Assembly (NCBI GenBank): GCA_910588195.1
Contig: CAJUPN010000006.1
Location: forward strand, 3,544-67,543
Direction: 5' to 3'
DNA from: an uncultured Bacilli bacterium
Lineage (GTDB): Bacteria > Bacillota_I > Bacilli_A > RF39 > UBA660
DNA: 64,000 bases
Positions 9,194-18,532 of this stretch are shown here, one piece after another (position 1 is the first letter of the stretch; every line of letters begins with the position of its first letter). The notes beneath the pieces are model-generated. The model was given only the letters and a program-made list of their open reading frames with translations, was not told the origin of the DNA and did no database searches. A program made the position numbers and the translations under genes.

Positions 9194-9628
9194 ATGAAAG
9201 AAAAAGAAAGTATTAACGTTTTAGATGAATTAAATAAGGGAGCTTGTATGGGAATAGATGCCATCAATTTTCTCTTTGATAAAATTGAAAGTAAAGATTT
9301 GAAAGTTATTTTAAATAAGCAATGTGAAGAATACCAAAATATTTTAAATAGGATTGCAGAGATTTATCCAGATTATAGTAAAAAAGAACCACATGAAACA
9401 AATGCAATTAACAAAGCTATGACTTTTTGGGGAATAGAGATGAAAACTATAACTGATAAAAGTGATTCTAAAGTTGTGGAGTTACTTCTTCAAGGAACTA
9501 ATATGGGAATAATTGAAGGGAGAAAACTTTTAAATCATAAATGTACAGATCAAGAAGTTGAAATTTTAATTGAAAAGTATATTACTATGCAAGAAGATTA
9601 TTATGACATATTAAAAGAATATCTTTAA
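9194..9628 (+). CDS. Ferritin-like (DUF2383-type) four-helix protein
   Basis: The 144-residue protein appears to be a four-helix bundle. The first helix (NVLDELNKGACMGIDAINFL) and the third (LLLQGTNMGIIEGRKLLNH) look like a repeated helix-hairpin unit, as in ferritin-like DUF2383 proteins. A clear carboxylate di-iron set is not obvious, so metal binding is uncertain. The ATG follows a GGTGA site. It is probably expressed with the preceding small gene and ends in a good terminator. Confidence 0.55.
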   Translation: MKEKESINVLDELNKGACMGIDAINFLFDKIESKDLKVILNKQCEEYQNILNRIAEIYPDYSKKEPHETNAINKAMTFWGIEMKTITDKSDSKVVELLLQGTNMGIIEGRKLLNHKCTDQEVEILIEKYITMQEDYYDILKEYL

Positions 9629-9648
9629 TCAGATATTCTTTTTTTTTT
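9616..9648 (+). terminator. Terminator after the ferritin-like gene
   Basis: The 9-bp stem AGAATATCT/AGATATTCT has a 6-nt loop and a run of nine T. It overlaps the end of the convergent DUF2207 gene. Confidence 0.85.
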
Positions 9649-11926
9649 ACCAGCTTCCGCCTCCGCCTCCACCAGAACCTCCACCAGAGAAACCACCTCC
9701 AGATGAACCACCACTACTAGATGAAGAAGAGGAGGATGGACTTGATGCCATAACAGATTCTGCTGATGACATTGTTGAATTTATAAATGAATTAAACATA
9801 AAAATATCAAAAGAATTTGGACTGTCATACCAATCTGGTTGACTAACTGAAATTGCTTCAAACTTTTTAATCCATGTATTTGAAATTCCTAATACATAAG
9901 TATATGGAAGTATGTCATAAAAATAGGTTGGATTTTCTAATACCATTGCTTCAAGCTTATCTTTCTCCACTGTATTCAAAAAGTTTTTAAATCCTTTTAT
10001 TTTTCCTAACATTTCTGTTCCATATTTAGTACGCTTTGGTAATAAACATAAAAATACAATTATTATTATAATAGAGACTAAACCTACCGAGTAACCTGTT
10101 AAAAAAATACTATCATATTGCAAGCAAGGAAGAACAATTCCATACCAAGGAAATCCACCAAACATTACTCCCCAAAACATCACTATTAGATGAAAAATTA
10201 AAGATCCTAATTTAAATTTACTTTTTATTAATTCTATGAAAGACCAAAGCCAAGCAGCAAGTCCTCCCCCAGGGAAGAAAATGGCAAACATTAATTCATC
10301 TGCATTAGAGTATTTTAATACAGGAGGTATAGTTATAACCAAATAAATTAAAATTATGAATATTACTAAAAGTCCCGTTTTATTAGAAGCTTTTTTATCA
10401 AATATTTGATTATTATTAGAAGCATTATTTATATTTGATATGATTAAATTTTTAGTTAAATAAAATCTATTATATAAGTCAGAATAAGTTACTTCTGTCT
10501 TTCCTCCTTTAAATAAGCCTTCCATAAAATATCTCTCATTTGTATTGATTCCATCATAATCTTTTAGTTTAGTTATTTTAAATTCTGCTTTTGAAAATAA
10601 AGATTTTTCTTTTGTTTCGGATATTTTTAAATATCCTTTATTAGCTAAGTAAATAAGTAAAGATGTAACATCTTTAGTTTCGGCTTTTCCTTTATATAAA
10701 TATCCTACTTCTAAACTATTAAGTCCATGAGGAGGATAAAACTCAACTGTTTCAATTACTTTTTCATCTCTACCAAATAAATACCAAATAATAAAAGTAC
10801 ATCCAGTCAATAAAAGAGGTATTATAATAGTCAAATACTGCAAAGGATTAATCTTAAAACCAGCATCAACGAAGTAACCTTCAGGAAGTTCACAACGAAC
10901 TGTTATTGCATGTCCAGCAGGAAGTGTACCAATATATTTACCTTTAATGGTATTTCCTTCAACATTGAATATAATTTTATTATTCTCTGTTTCTCCAAAT
11001 TTTCCCGAAGAAAATCCTAATTTTGTTGAATCAAATGCCTCAGGCATTTCAATCGTAAATGTAATATTATTTATTATTGTATCCCATTCTTGACCTATTA
11101 AGTTAAAATAAAGCTCATCCATATACTCTAAAGGATCTTTTCCAATGTTATAAGTATATTTTAATTTGTAATCATGCTTACCAGTTAATGTTGTATGTGC
11201 ATCACCTATTTTTATTTCATATTTTCCATTGAACTTTGAAAACTTATAATTCCGATTAACCAACAAATTAGTTAATTCAGCTCTATTTTTTGTTTTACTA
11301 CCATCTAATCGAATAACTTCATTTTTCATTGGAATTGTTCTAAAAATACCGTGCTTTGTTTTAAAGAAATTAGCAGTAATAGTTTCTGTAATGTCAAAAG
11401 TATTATTTTTATTCACTTTAATATTAATGTTATAAGCATCAATTACATAATCAGATCCAGAATAATTTATATTATAAGTTGGTTCGTCAATACTATTTTT
11501 ATCACTAATAAGTACATCAACCTTAAAATAATAAACCCCAGAACTACTATATCTGCTTAAAATTTTTAAGTCAGCCATGTGTGTGAATTCACTAGTATTA
11601 TTTCCCGTAGCTAAGTGATATTGCGAGTAACTACCTATGAGATTAGAGTTGAGGTCATAAAGTGAAAGAGTCATTTTATAATAATAATCATCTTCTGAAT
11701 AATTTACAACTCTTCCTGATATGCCTATGTTAGGTGTTGATGTAGAAGAATTATCAACATATTTAATGTCATCAAAATATAGATCTCCAACTTTTAAAGA
11801 AGTATCTTCATAAGTATGAGTAAAAAGTGTTGAATCTCCTATAGCAAAAACATTTGAATTACTTACAAACAACAAAAGAAAAAGAGTTACAATAAATAAA
11901 GATATTTTTTTAAAATCTATTTTCAT
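9647..11926 (-). CDS. DUF2207 membrane protein
   Basis: This 759-residue protein has a signal peptide (about 8-28). An extracytoplasmic beta-rich domain follows; its second half has the DUF2207 hallmarks (NINIKVNKNNTFDITETI, GIFRTIPMKNE). There is a membrane helix near 370, a cytoplasmic segment, three or four further helices, and a C-terminal Ser/Gly-rich tail ending GGGGGGSW. The low-complexity glycine tail is typical of the family. The first 130 residues after the signal look like an extra module. A strong AAGGAGAG site precedes the ATG. It lies 14 nt downstream of lemA in the same operon, a widely conserved pairing whose biochemical role is not established. Confidence 0.9.
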   Translation of the reverse strand: MKIDFKKISLFIVTLFLLLFVSNSNVFAIGDSTLFTHTYEDTSLKVGDLYFDDIKYVDNSSTSTPNIGISGRVVNYSEDDYYYKMTLSLYDLNSNLIGSYSQYHLATGNNTSEFTHMADLKILSRYSSSGVYYFKVDVLISDKNSIDEPTYNINYSGSDYVIDAYNINIKVNKNNTFDITETITANFFKTKHGIFRTIPMKNEVIRLDGSKTKNRAELTNLLVNRNYKFSKFNGKYEIKIGDAHTTLTGKHDYKLKYTYNIGKDPLEYMDELYFNLIGQEWDTIINNITFTIEMPEAFDSTKLGFSSGKFGETENNKIIFNVEGNTIKGKYIGTLPAGHAITVRCELPEGYFVDAGFKINPLQYLTIIIPLLLTGCTFIIWYLFGRDEKVIETVEFYPPHGLNSLEVGYLYKGKAETKDVTSLLIYLANKGYLKISETKEKSLFSKAEFKITKLKDYDGINTNERYFMEGLFKGGKTEVTYSDLYNRFYLTKNLIISNINNASNNNQIFDKKASNKTGLLVIFIILIYLVITIPPVLKYSNADELMFAIFFPGGGLAAWLWSFIELIKSKFKLGSLIFHLIVMFWGVMFGGFPWYGIVLPCLQYDSIFLTGYSVGLVSIIIIIVFLCLLPKRTKYGTEMLGKIKGFKNFLNTVEKDKLEAMVLENPTYFYDILPYTYVLGISNTWIKKFEAISVSQPDWYDSPNSFDIFMFNSFINSTMSSAESVMASSPSSSSSSSSGGSSGGGFSGGGSGGGGGGSW

Positions 11927-11940
11927 ATAACTCTCCTTAA

Positions 11941-12498
11941 TTAAAATTCAACTTTAACATTTTCTCTTTCAATTGCATCAACTTCAAACATTTCTTTTTC
12001 TTTATATCCGAACATAGATGCAACAACGTTGCTAGGGAACATTAAAACTTTGTCATTAAAAGTTCTAACAACACCATTATAGTATTTTCTAGAATTAGCA
12101 ATATCTTCTTCAACTTTAGTAAGTTGACCGCTTAATTCTTTAAAATTTTCATTTGCTTTTAAGTCTGGATAACTTTCAGCTAAAGCCATTATTTTTACAA
12201 CACCTTTAGATAATTCTTTATTAGCTTTAATTTTTTCATCATCGCTCATTGATTCATAAGCTCCATTACGTAGATTTATTACCTCAGCTAATGTTTCCTT
12301 TTCATGTGCTGCATACCCTTTAACAGTTTCTACTATATTTGGAATTAAGTCCCATCTTTTCTTTAAGTAAACATCCATAGTAGAAAAAGCTTCCTTAACT
12401 TTATTATTTAATCTAACTAAGCTGTTATAAGTTGATAATATATATAATACTATTAAAACAACTATTACAATAACAGCAATTACAATATATGTTGTCAT
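11941..12498 (-). CDS. lemA: LemA family protein
   Basis: This 185-residue protein has one N-terminal membrane helix (about 3-22) and then a long helical domain. LemA signatures are YNSLVRLNNKVKEAFSTMDVYLKKR, a RWDLIPNIVETVKGYA stretch, LAESYPDLKANENF, and RKYYNGVVRTFN near the C-terminal FPSNVVA. The start has AATGGAGG. It is the promoter-proximal gene of the lemA-DUF2207 operon. LemA proteins are membrane-anchored helical bundles of unclear function. Confidence 0.95.
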   Translation of the reverse strand: MTTYIVIAVIVIVVLIVLYILSTYNSLVRLNNKVKEAFSTMDVYLKKRWDLIPNIVETVKGYAAHEKETLAEVINLRNGAYESMSDDEKIKANKELSKGVVKIMALAESYPDLKANENFKELSGQLTKVEEDIANSRKYYNGVVRTFNDKVLMFPSNVVASMFGYKEKEMFEVDAIERENVKVEF

Positions 12499-12752
12499 AT
12501 TTTTCCTCCATTAATTTATTTTTATTATCTCCAATTTCAAAAATATTTTCATTTAAATAAGTTATTTGATTATATTTTGTTTCAATTTTAGAACTCATAG
12601 GTTGCTACTTTATACACATTAGATATTTTATTCTCCATATTGAAGTATTGTAGAAACACCTCCTTTTAATACTTTGGATATTATAACTATATCTAATGTT
12701 GCATCCTACTAAGATTATTATAACATATCTCCTAATAAAATAAATTAAATTA
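12499..12752 (-). other. lemA upstream region with a possible small-ORF remnant
   Basis: On the minus strand this region holds a strong AAGGAGGTG site near 12660 but no conventional start at the normal spacing. About 20 nt further on, a 16-codon ORF starts MENKISNVYKVATYEF. Its stop overlaps a second ORF (ATG at 12598), which reads on into lemA in another frame. This could be a frameshifted small gene or a leader; I see nothing else. Confidence 0.3.
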
Positions 12753-13121
12753 TTAAATAGTTGGTGTTCCCACTGGAGTTTTTTCTTTAACCTCATAATA
12801 TAAAATAAAGATTACTCCAACAACAACAAAGATACTACCAATTAGTCGTATCAAATAAAGAAACGTCTCATTTCTTTTAAATTTTGAAACACTATAATAT
12901 TTATAGTTTCTATAAACATAATAAAGATATATAATCAATGAAACCGTAATAGTGAATATAAATATCTTTTTAGCTTTTTTCTCTGCACCTATATTATTAT
13001 TTTTAAAAAATAACTGTTCTAAATTATCCCCATAGATATTTAAAGCACTTAAAAATATTACTATCCACCATAAAACTTTTTCAAATTCTAGTTCTTTGAC
13101 CTTAGAAGCATTATCATTCAT
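12753..13121 (-). CDS. Small integral membrane protein, 122 aa
   Basis: The protein has three predicted membrane helices (about 13-27, 48-67 and 84-106) and charged connecting loops. I do not recognise a named family. There is no Shine-Dalgarno site before the ATG, and a TATAAT lies 9 nt upstream, so the message may have a very short leader. It is transcribed away from tRNA-Trp. The function is unknown. Confidence 0.65.
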   Translation of the reverse strand: MNDNASKVKELEFEKVLWWIVIFLSALNIYGDNLEQLFFKNNNIGAEKKAKKIFIFTITVSLIIYLYYVYRNYKYYSVSKFKRNETFLYLIRLIGSIFVVVGVIFILYYEVKEKTPVGTPTI

Positions 13122-13212
13122 AAAAGATTATATGAATTAACAAGTATAAATATTAAAAAGATACAAGTCGTATAACAAAAACATAATTTGTTTAATGTGC
13201 TTTTATTATGTC

Positions 13213-13241
13213 TTGCTTCAAATAAAAATATATGTTAAAAT
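13213..13241 (+). promoter_or_regulatory. Promoter of tRNA-Trp
   Basis: TTGCTT and TAAAAT are separated by exactly 17 nt, about 36 nt upstream of the tRNA 5' end. Confidence 0.6.
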
Positions 13242-13276
13242 AAATACGTTATTTAAAGGAACCAATGTAACGCAAT

Positions 13277-13350
13277 AGGGGATTGGTGTAATGGTAACAT
13301 AGGAGTCTCCAAAACTTTTGCTGGGAGTTCGATTCTCTCATCCCCTGCCA
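13277..13350 (+). tRNA. tRNA-Trp (CCA)
   Basis: The acceptor AGGGGAT/ATCCCCT pairs fully, and D, anticodon and T arms fold normally. The anticodon loop CTCCAAA gives anticodon CCA, and the 3' CCA is encoded. It reads only UGG, in keeping with TGA being a stop here. Confidence 0.95.
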
Positions 13351-13435
13351 GATGTGAATGAAATGACTTTTAAAAGTTAGAAAAAGAATGTATAATAAAA
13401 ATATATTCTTAAACTTGGAAGGAGTCATTTTTTTA

Positions 13436-13498
13436 ATGAAAAAAACAACCCCAATTGATTTTAGGAAAAAATGCTTAAGTGAACTGGGAGTTGCATAA
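13436..13498 (+). CDS. Possible 20-residue peptide gene
   Basis: A 20-codon ORF (MKKTTPIDFRKKCLSELGVA) has a GGAAGGAG site ending 11 nt upstream, a TATAAT at 13391-13396 and a strong hairpin about 60 nt downstream. The peptide is basic with one Cys and no hydrophobic signal. It may be a real small gene, a leader, or the start of a decayed larger gene. No family is recognised. Confidence 0.3.
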   Translation: MKKTTPIDFRKKCLSELGVA

Positions 13499-13558
13499 AT
13501 TTTTTTTCAACTTTTTGAAGTCGTTTCAGAATAAAGTCTAAAAATAGATTTTGAATAT

Positions 13559-13603
13559 GCAATAAAACACGGAATTACAATGAAATTCTGTGTTTTATTT
13601 TGC
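13559..13603. terminator. Strong hairpin after the small ORF
   Basis: The arms run from GCAATAAAACACGGAATT to AATTCTGTGTTTTATTTTGC with a 7-nt loop and about 17 paired bases. It is T-rich but lacks a perfect T tail. It is either a terminator for tRNA-Trp and the small ORF or an inverted repeat of a lost element. Confidence 0.5.
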
Positions 13604-13865
13604 TTAAAAATGGATAATTTTTTAATATATAATGATAATACTATTCAAACTTTTGTAGTAATAAAAAAATATAATTATGAAGAGAGTAAAAATTATATCT
13701 TGCTTTTATACTGTATGTTGTACAAATGTAAATATTTGTAAAGAAAATGTAGGTTTATTGTAAATTGTTTTCAAGATAAAAAAGTATATGTTAAAATGAT
13801 TCTAGAACTTAATAAATAAAAGATTTTTATTATAATAGATGGCAATAAAAGGAAGGAAATTTATC
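13604..13865 (+). promoter_or_regulatory. Leader region of the surface protein gene
   Basis: This AT-rich region carries an inverted repeat TACAAAT/ATTTGTA at 13721-13740 that could be an operator. It also has a TAAAAT near 13791 and a perfect TATAAT at 13831-13836. The last would put the transcript start near 13843, which fits a translation start at 13866 and not at 13839. Confidence 0.35.
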
Positions 13866-16800
13866 ATGCATAATAAGAAAAAATATAGTTATTTATTAAT
13901 AGGAATAGTAAGTATAGCACTTTTAATGGGCATACTCTATCCAAGAAATGCTTATAAAGAAAAAGTAAATAAAATAGAAGCAACAAGATTGGCAGCATTT
14001 ACAAGTTTGACAAACGACTACTTATTTTTGTCTGACTTAAATTATATTACAGAAAACAGATGGTCATATAATGGATGGAGTGGCCATGAAATACAAAAAG
14101 ATAAAAATCAAGATGGTGGAGCTTTAAGTCTTATAATCAATGGAGAAAAACGACTATTTGCAAAAGGTCTTGGTGTTCATGCAAAAGGTCAAGTAACTTT
14201 TGATATATCAGAGTACTCTGCACAGTTCCCAAGATTTGTTGCAAAACTTGGTGTTGATGCTGCAAGAGGAAATAATGGTAGTATTTGGTTTAGAATTACA
14301 GCATCTAAAGATGGTATAACTTGGAATAAATTAATTGATAGAACAGATATTTTAACAGGTGTAAGCGAAGCTGTTCAAGTTGATTTAGATGTTACAGGAT
14401 ATAAATATTTATGTATTTATGTTGATCCAAATGGTTCAAATGCAGCTGACCATGGGACTATAGCAGATGCTCGTCTAGTTACAGAAGATTTTCAATTAAG
14501 TGATAATGGAAATTATAATAAAATTCAAAAACTAGATTATTATGATAAAGCTTTAAATGCTAATAATTCTGATTACAATTATAATAATAATTATAGAATG
14601 ATTCTTGAGAGAGAATTAGTAAAAAAAATAGGTTATTGGAATATCCAATATCTTACAGATTTAGATTCTAGAATTTCTGAAACATTAGATTGGATTTTAA
14701 GTGACAATAGAATAATAGAAGAAGTTATCGAAGTTGGGGAAATTTCAAATACAACAAAATTTTTAACTGTTATTTCTGATATTTATCATAAATATCAAAA
14801 CGAATTAAAATCAAAAGATGGATACGTTTATGAAAAAATGATGATAGCTTTAGCAGCAGGATATTCTACTGATAAAATTATCTCACCACTTGAATTCAGT
14901 TTTCCATCTCCTACATATGACTATTTAGAGCGTTTTGAAATAATGAAAGATTTATTTGACAATAATAAATTCAAAAAAGTTAAAAATAATGATTTACAGG
15001 GTGAATTTATTGATAATGATTGGTTTAAGGATTATCATGTTGAACTAATGCGAATGGTAATGCAAGACGGAACAAGCAACAGTGATCTTATATGGCTAAA
15101 TGGTTTTACATATGAAAAGAAAAGTGTAAGTTTCTATATGATAGGGTATGTATCTCCAGTATATACGCAAGATAAATATTATGCAGAAGAAAATAGAGAG
15201 AAATATGATCAACAATTTTATTTAAGTAAATATAATATTCCATATGGCTTGTCAAATGGTGTTAAAATTCCAAGATATTGGATGGTATTTGCAAATGGTG
15301 GTATTTGTTGGAATGCTTCTCGTGTTGGGCAAAGTATGTATCGTGTTAATGGTATACCTGCAACTGGAGCATACCAAGTAGGACACGAATTATATATCCA
15401 ATATTCTGAAGATGCAAATGGTAATGGTTACTGGTCACCAAGATATGGTAACTGGAGTGGTGCTGGAAGTACTTGGGGTGGAGGAAATCCTTTCCGTTAT
15501 TTATTTAACTGGAATAATAAGTATTTTACAGATAAAACTATCAGTGGATCTAAAATAGCGTCAAGTACTGGATATTTATATTTAGGACAAGATAATTTAA
15601 ATAGATATGAAGATTATAAAAAATCATTATATTTGAATTTGACAGCTAATTCATATACAGATAATAATAAAAAACTAGAAACTTATTTTAAATCTTTAGA
15701 GGTTAATAATATAAATTTAGATACTTATGATTCTATAATAAATATTTATAAAACGATGAGTATTAAAAATGAAGGTGGAACAATAACATCAAGCGATTGG
15801 TATGCTTTAGCAAATAAAATAATTGATGCTTATACTTATTATCCGGTTGCAATGTTTGATTTATTAAACGTCATAAGACCATACTTAGAAGGTAGTGAAA
15901 AATTACATATAGATAGATTAGAAAAAGCAGCATTAGAAAAAGCAGTATCAGCAACAGCAAATGAAACAATTCATGGAGATGCTGTTAGAACTCATGCAAG
16001 ACAACTTTTAAATAGAGCACAACCAGAGCCTATGTCATTCTCATTTGATGGTGAAAATGCTGGCAAAATTATTAGAAATCCATTATATCAATTTGCTTGG
16101 GGCTATAGTTTAGATGGTGGAGCAACATTTACAGAATTTGTAAATGATGATTCGCTTAAACTAACGAATGAAGAATTATCTAGAATTACTGCTGAAAATG
16201 ATATAATTTTTAAATTTATGGGATTAACTGACTATCGATACACTATTGATATTTCTAACGGATCTTTAAGTAATAAATTATTTGGAAATGATTTGGAAAA
16301 TAGAGTTGTAGGAGTAGATTTAACTTATGAATGGCGTAATAGTGAAAGTGACTCATGGACATCATATAGAATTGCTTCTCCAGATAATACAGGTAATAAA
16401 ACTTTACATGTCAGAAGAGGCGCTACTGGAACGCAATTACCAACTAATTCTGTGACCTATACATTCACACTAGACAATCAACCTGATACACGAAAATATG
16501 TCCCTGTCTCACACTTATCTCTAAAATCAGTATCGACAGAAGCGATAAATAATGGTGGGTCAGCTGTATATGCAATTGATGGAAATTATAATACTAGATG
16601 GCATAGTGCATGGGATGGAAGTGATACAGAAAGATTTATAACAATAGAATTAGATAAACCGAGATATGTTTCAGCGGTAGAATATGTACCAGCAGATGGT
16701 GGAAATGGTAGAATAAATGATGGAACTATTTGGGGAAGTATGGATGGTGAAAATTGGGAAATATTATCTCAAAGAAAAGGTATAACTTATTCTTCACAAG

Positions 16801-18395
16801 CAAATACTATAGAACAAGCTATTAATTTTACTCAAAAATTTGAAATAGATACCCCAAAAGAAGTAAGATATGTCAAAATAGTAGCAGATAGAACTAATGG
16901 AAATTGGTTTGCTGCTAGAGCTTTTAATATCTTTCAAGATGTAACAAAAAATCCAAGACCAACAGCTGGAATAGCATACAGTACGACTGATCCTACTAAT
17001 CAAGATGTAGTAGCAAGGCTTTTAAATATAAGCTCAGCTAACTATGAAATATTAGGTGACGGTGAAAGCACTCATACATTTACAGAAAACGGTTCTTATA
17101 CATTTAGATTTGTTGATAAAGAAACAAATTATGAAGGTTCGGCTATAGCTACTGTAGATTGGATTGATAAAGAAGCTCCTATAGCTACATTTGAGTATAC
17201 TCCTAATTCAGCAACTAATCATTCAGTAATTGCTACATTAAAACCTAATGAAACTGTAACTGTAACAAACAACGGAGATTTTACTGTTGATGAGGAAGGA
17301 AATATTTATAATATTGATGGAATAATGATTCCTGGCTTAAAAGCTGATGAAAATGGTGATGTTTGGGATATTGATGGTAATTATGTTACAAACATAAATA
17401 CATTCACTTATGAATTTCTTTCAAATGGTGAATTCACATTCGAGTTTGTAGATAAAGCAGGAAACAAAGGGACAGCAACAGCTATAGTAGATTGGATTGA
17501 TACAACAGCACCAAGTGCCAAAATAGAGTATGACATAAAATCGTTAACAAACAAAGATGTAACAGCAAGTATATCATTTGATGAAGAAAATGTAACTGTA
17601 AGAAATAACGACGGAAAAACAAATTATGTATTTACAGAAAATGGCGAGTTTATATTTGAATTCCAGGATGCAGCTGGAAATACTGGAAGCATTATTGCAA
17701 AAGTTGATTGGATAGACAAAGTAGCTCCAACTGCAGAATTAAAATATGAAATAAAAGAAGATAAAGTAATTGTAACAGTTATAAATCCAAGTAAAGAAAT
17801 CACATTTAAAGAAGGAAATGGAATTTATGAATACACAAAAAATGGAAATTATGAGATAGAATTCTACGATTCAGTAGGAAATATTGGAAAATTAATTGCA
17901 AAAATAGATTCGTTTGAAGAAGACAAAGATGATGGTAATAAACCAGAAAATCCAGATATTCCAACCAACCCAGATGATAATAAACCAGAAAATCCAGATA
18001 TTCCAACCAACCCAGATGGTAATAAACCAGAAAATTCAGATATTCCAACCAATCCAGATGATAATAAATCTGACAATTCTAATAAACCTAACAATAATAT
18101 AACTAGTAGTAATAATGGTAATAGCAATTACAATAGTGGAAATAATAGTAATACAACTACTAACACCAATAACAATGCCACTAATGAAAATAACACTACT
18201 ACAACAAAAACAGATAATAATAAATCAGATAATGTAGAAACAAAAACAACTACGAGAAATTCAAATAAAGAAAATACTAATTTAACTGAGAAAGTTGAAA
18301 AAAATTCCAAAGGAAATAAGATAATACCAGTAGTAATTATTGTAGTAGTAAGTTTAATATCATTATTTGCATATATAATCAAAAAAATGAAATAA
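13866..18395 (+). CDS. Large multidomain surface protein (NPCBM, transglutaminase-like, F5/8 C, Ig-like)
   Basis: The start at 13866 is preferred because GGAAGG precedes it and a TATAAT lies just before the alternative ATG at 13839; this gives 1509 residues. Order: signal/anchor helix (about 8-25); NPCBM-type carbohydrate-binding module (about 55-210, with GEKRLFAKGLGVHAKG); a helical region; a transglutaminase-like core with Cys near 480 (NGGICWNAS) and His near 506 (QVGHELYIQY); an F5/8 type C module (about 880-1030, VYAIDGNYNTRWHS); and repeated Ig-like units each ending in a variant of VDWIDK. A Pro/Asn repeat, an Asn/Thr-rich stalk and a C-terminal TM helix with a KKMK tail finish it. 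There is no LPxTG motif. It probably binds and processes host or dietary glycoconjugates at the cell surface. The catalytic assignment is by motif only. Confidence 0.85.
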   Translation: MHNKKKYSYLLIGIVSIALLMGILYPRNAYKEKVNKIEATRLAAFTSLTNDYLFLSDLNYITENRWSYNGWSGHEIQKDKNQDGGALSLIINGEKRLFAKGLGVHAKGQVTFDISEYSAQFPRFVAKLGVDAARGNNGSIWFRITASKDGITWNKLIDRTDILTGVSEAVQVDLDVTGYKYLCIYVDPNGSNAADHGTIADARLVTEDFQLSDNGNYNKIQKLDYYDKALNANNSDYNYNNNYRMILERELVKKIGYWNIQYLTDLDSRISETLDWILSDNRIIEEVIEVGEISNTTKFLTVISDIYHKYQNELKSKDGYVYEKMMIALAAGYSTDKIISPLEFSFPSPTYDYLERFEIMKDLFDNNKFKKVKNNDLQGEFIDNDWFKDYHVELMRMVMQDGTSNSDLIWLNGFTYEKKSVSFYMIGYVSPVYTQDKYYAEENREKYDQQFYLSKYNIPYGLSNGVKIPRYWMVFANGGICWNASRVGQSMYRVNGIPATGAYQVGHELYIQYSEDANGNGYWSPRYGNWSGAGSTWGGGNPFRYLFNWNNKYFTDKTISGSKIASSTGYLYLGQDNLNRYEDYKKSLYLNLTANSYTDNNKKLETYFKSLEVNNINLDTYDSIINIYKTMSIKNEGGTITSSDWYALANKIIDAYTYYPVAMFDLLNVIRPYLEGSEKLHIDRLEKAALEKAVSATANETIHGDAVRTHARQLLNRAQPEPMSFSFDGENAGKIIRNPLYQFAWGYSLDGGATFTEFVNDDSLKLTNEELSRITAENDIIFKFMGLTDYRYTIDISNGSLSNKLFGNDLENRVVGVDLTYEWRNSESDSWTSYRIASPDNTGNKTLHVRRGATGTQLPTNSVTYTFTLDNQPDTRKYVPVSHLSLKSVSTEAINNGGSAVYAIDGNYNTRWHSAWDGSDTERFITIELDKPRYVSAVEYVPADGGNGRINDGTIWGSMDGENWEILSQRKGITYSSQANTIEQAINFTQKFEIDTPKEVRYVKIVADRTNGNWFAARAFNIFQDVTKNPRPTAGIAYSTTDPTNQDVVARLLNISSANYEILGDGESTHTFTENGSYTFRFVDKETNYEGSAIATVDWIDKEAPIATFEYTPNSATNHSVIATLKPNETVTVTNNGDFTVDEEGNIYNIDGIMIPGLKADENGDVWDIDGNYVTNINTFTYEFLSNGEFTFEFVDKAGNKGTATAIVDWIDTTAPSAKIEYDIKSLTNKDVTASISFDEENVTVRNNDGKTNYVFTENGEFIFEFQDAAGNTGSIIAKVDWIDKVAPTAELKYEIKEDKVIVTVINPSKEITFKEGNGIYEYTKNGNYEIEFYDSVGNIGKLIAKIDSFEEDKDDGNKPENPDIPTNPDDNKPENPDIPTNPDGNKPENSDIPTNPDDNKSDNSNKPNNNITSSNNGNSNYNSGNNSNTTTNTNNNATNENNTTTTKTDNNKSDNVETKTTTRNSNKENTNLTEKVEKNSKGNKIIPVVIIVVVSLISLFAYIIKKMK
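17937..18062 (+). repeat. 3 x 42-bp coding repeat (Pro/Asn stalk)
   Basis: Three near-identical 42-bp units encode NKPENPDIPTNPDD variants. A partial, diverged fourth unit follows. This is a typical wall-spanning stalk that can expand or contract by slippage or recombination. Confidence 0.9.
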
Positions 18396-18448
18396 TTTTA
18401 AATAATTATGATAGATTACATAAAAACAAAATAGAAAAAAGTTTTATG

Positions 18449-18480
18449 AAGAGAATAAAGTATTATTCTCTTTTAATTTA
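18449..18480 (+). terminator. Terminator of the surface protein gene
   Basis: The 9-bp stem AAGAGAATA/TATTCTCTT has a 6-nt loop and a T-rich tail. Confidence 0.75.
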
Positions 18481-18532
18481 GAATCTAAAGTAATAGAAAT
18501 GTGTTATAATATTTACAAAAGAGATGAATGTT

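Noticed and set aside
12436..12598. Minus-strand ORF MSSKIETKYNQITYLNENIF running into lemA
   Set aside because: It has no ribosome binding site of its own and overlaps lemA; kept only as part of the possible remnant upstream of lemA.
12605..12796. 63-codon minus-strand ORF overlapping the 122-residue membrane protein
   Set aside because: It has no ribosome binding site and odd composition; the membrane protein frame is more credible.
17806..18382. Several ORFs on both strands across the stalk of the surface protein
   Set aside because: They arise from the Asn/Pro/Thr repeats of the true gene in other frames.
18200..18395. LPxTG sortase signal in the large surface protein
   Set aside because: The C terminus has a TM helix and basic tail but no LPxTG or similar motif.
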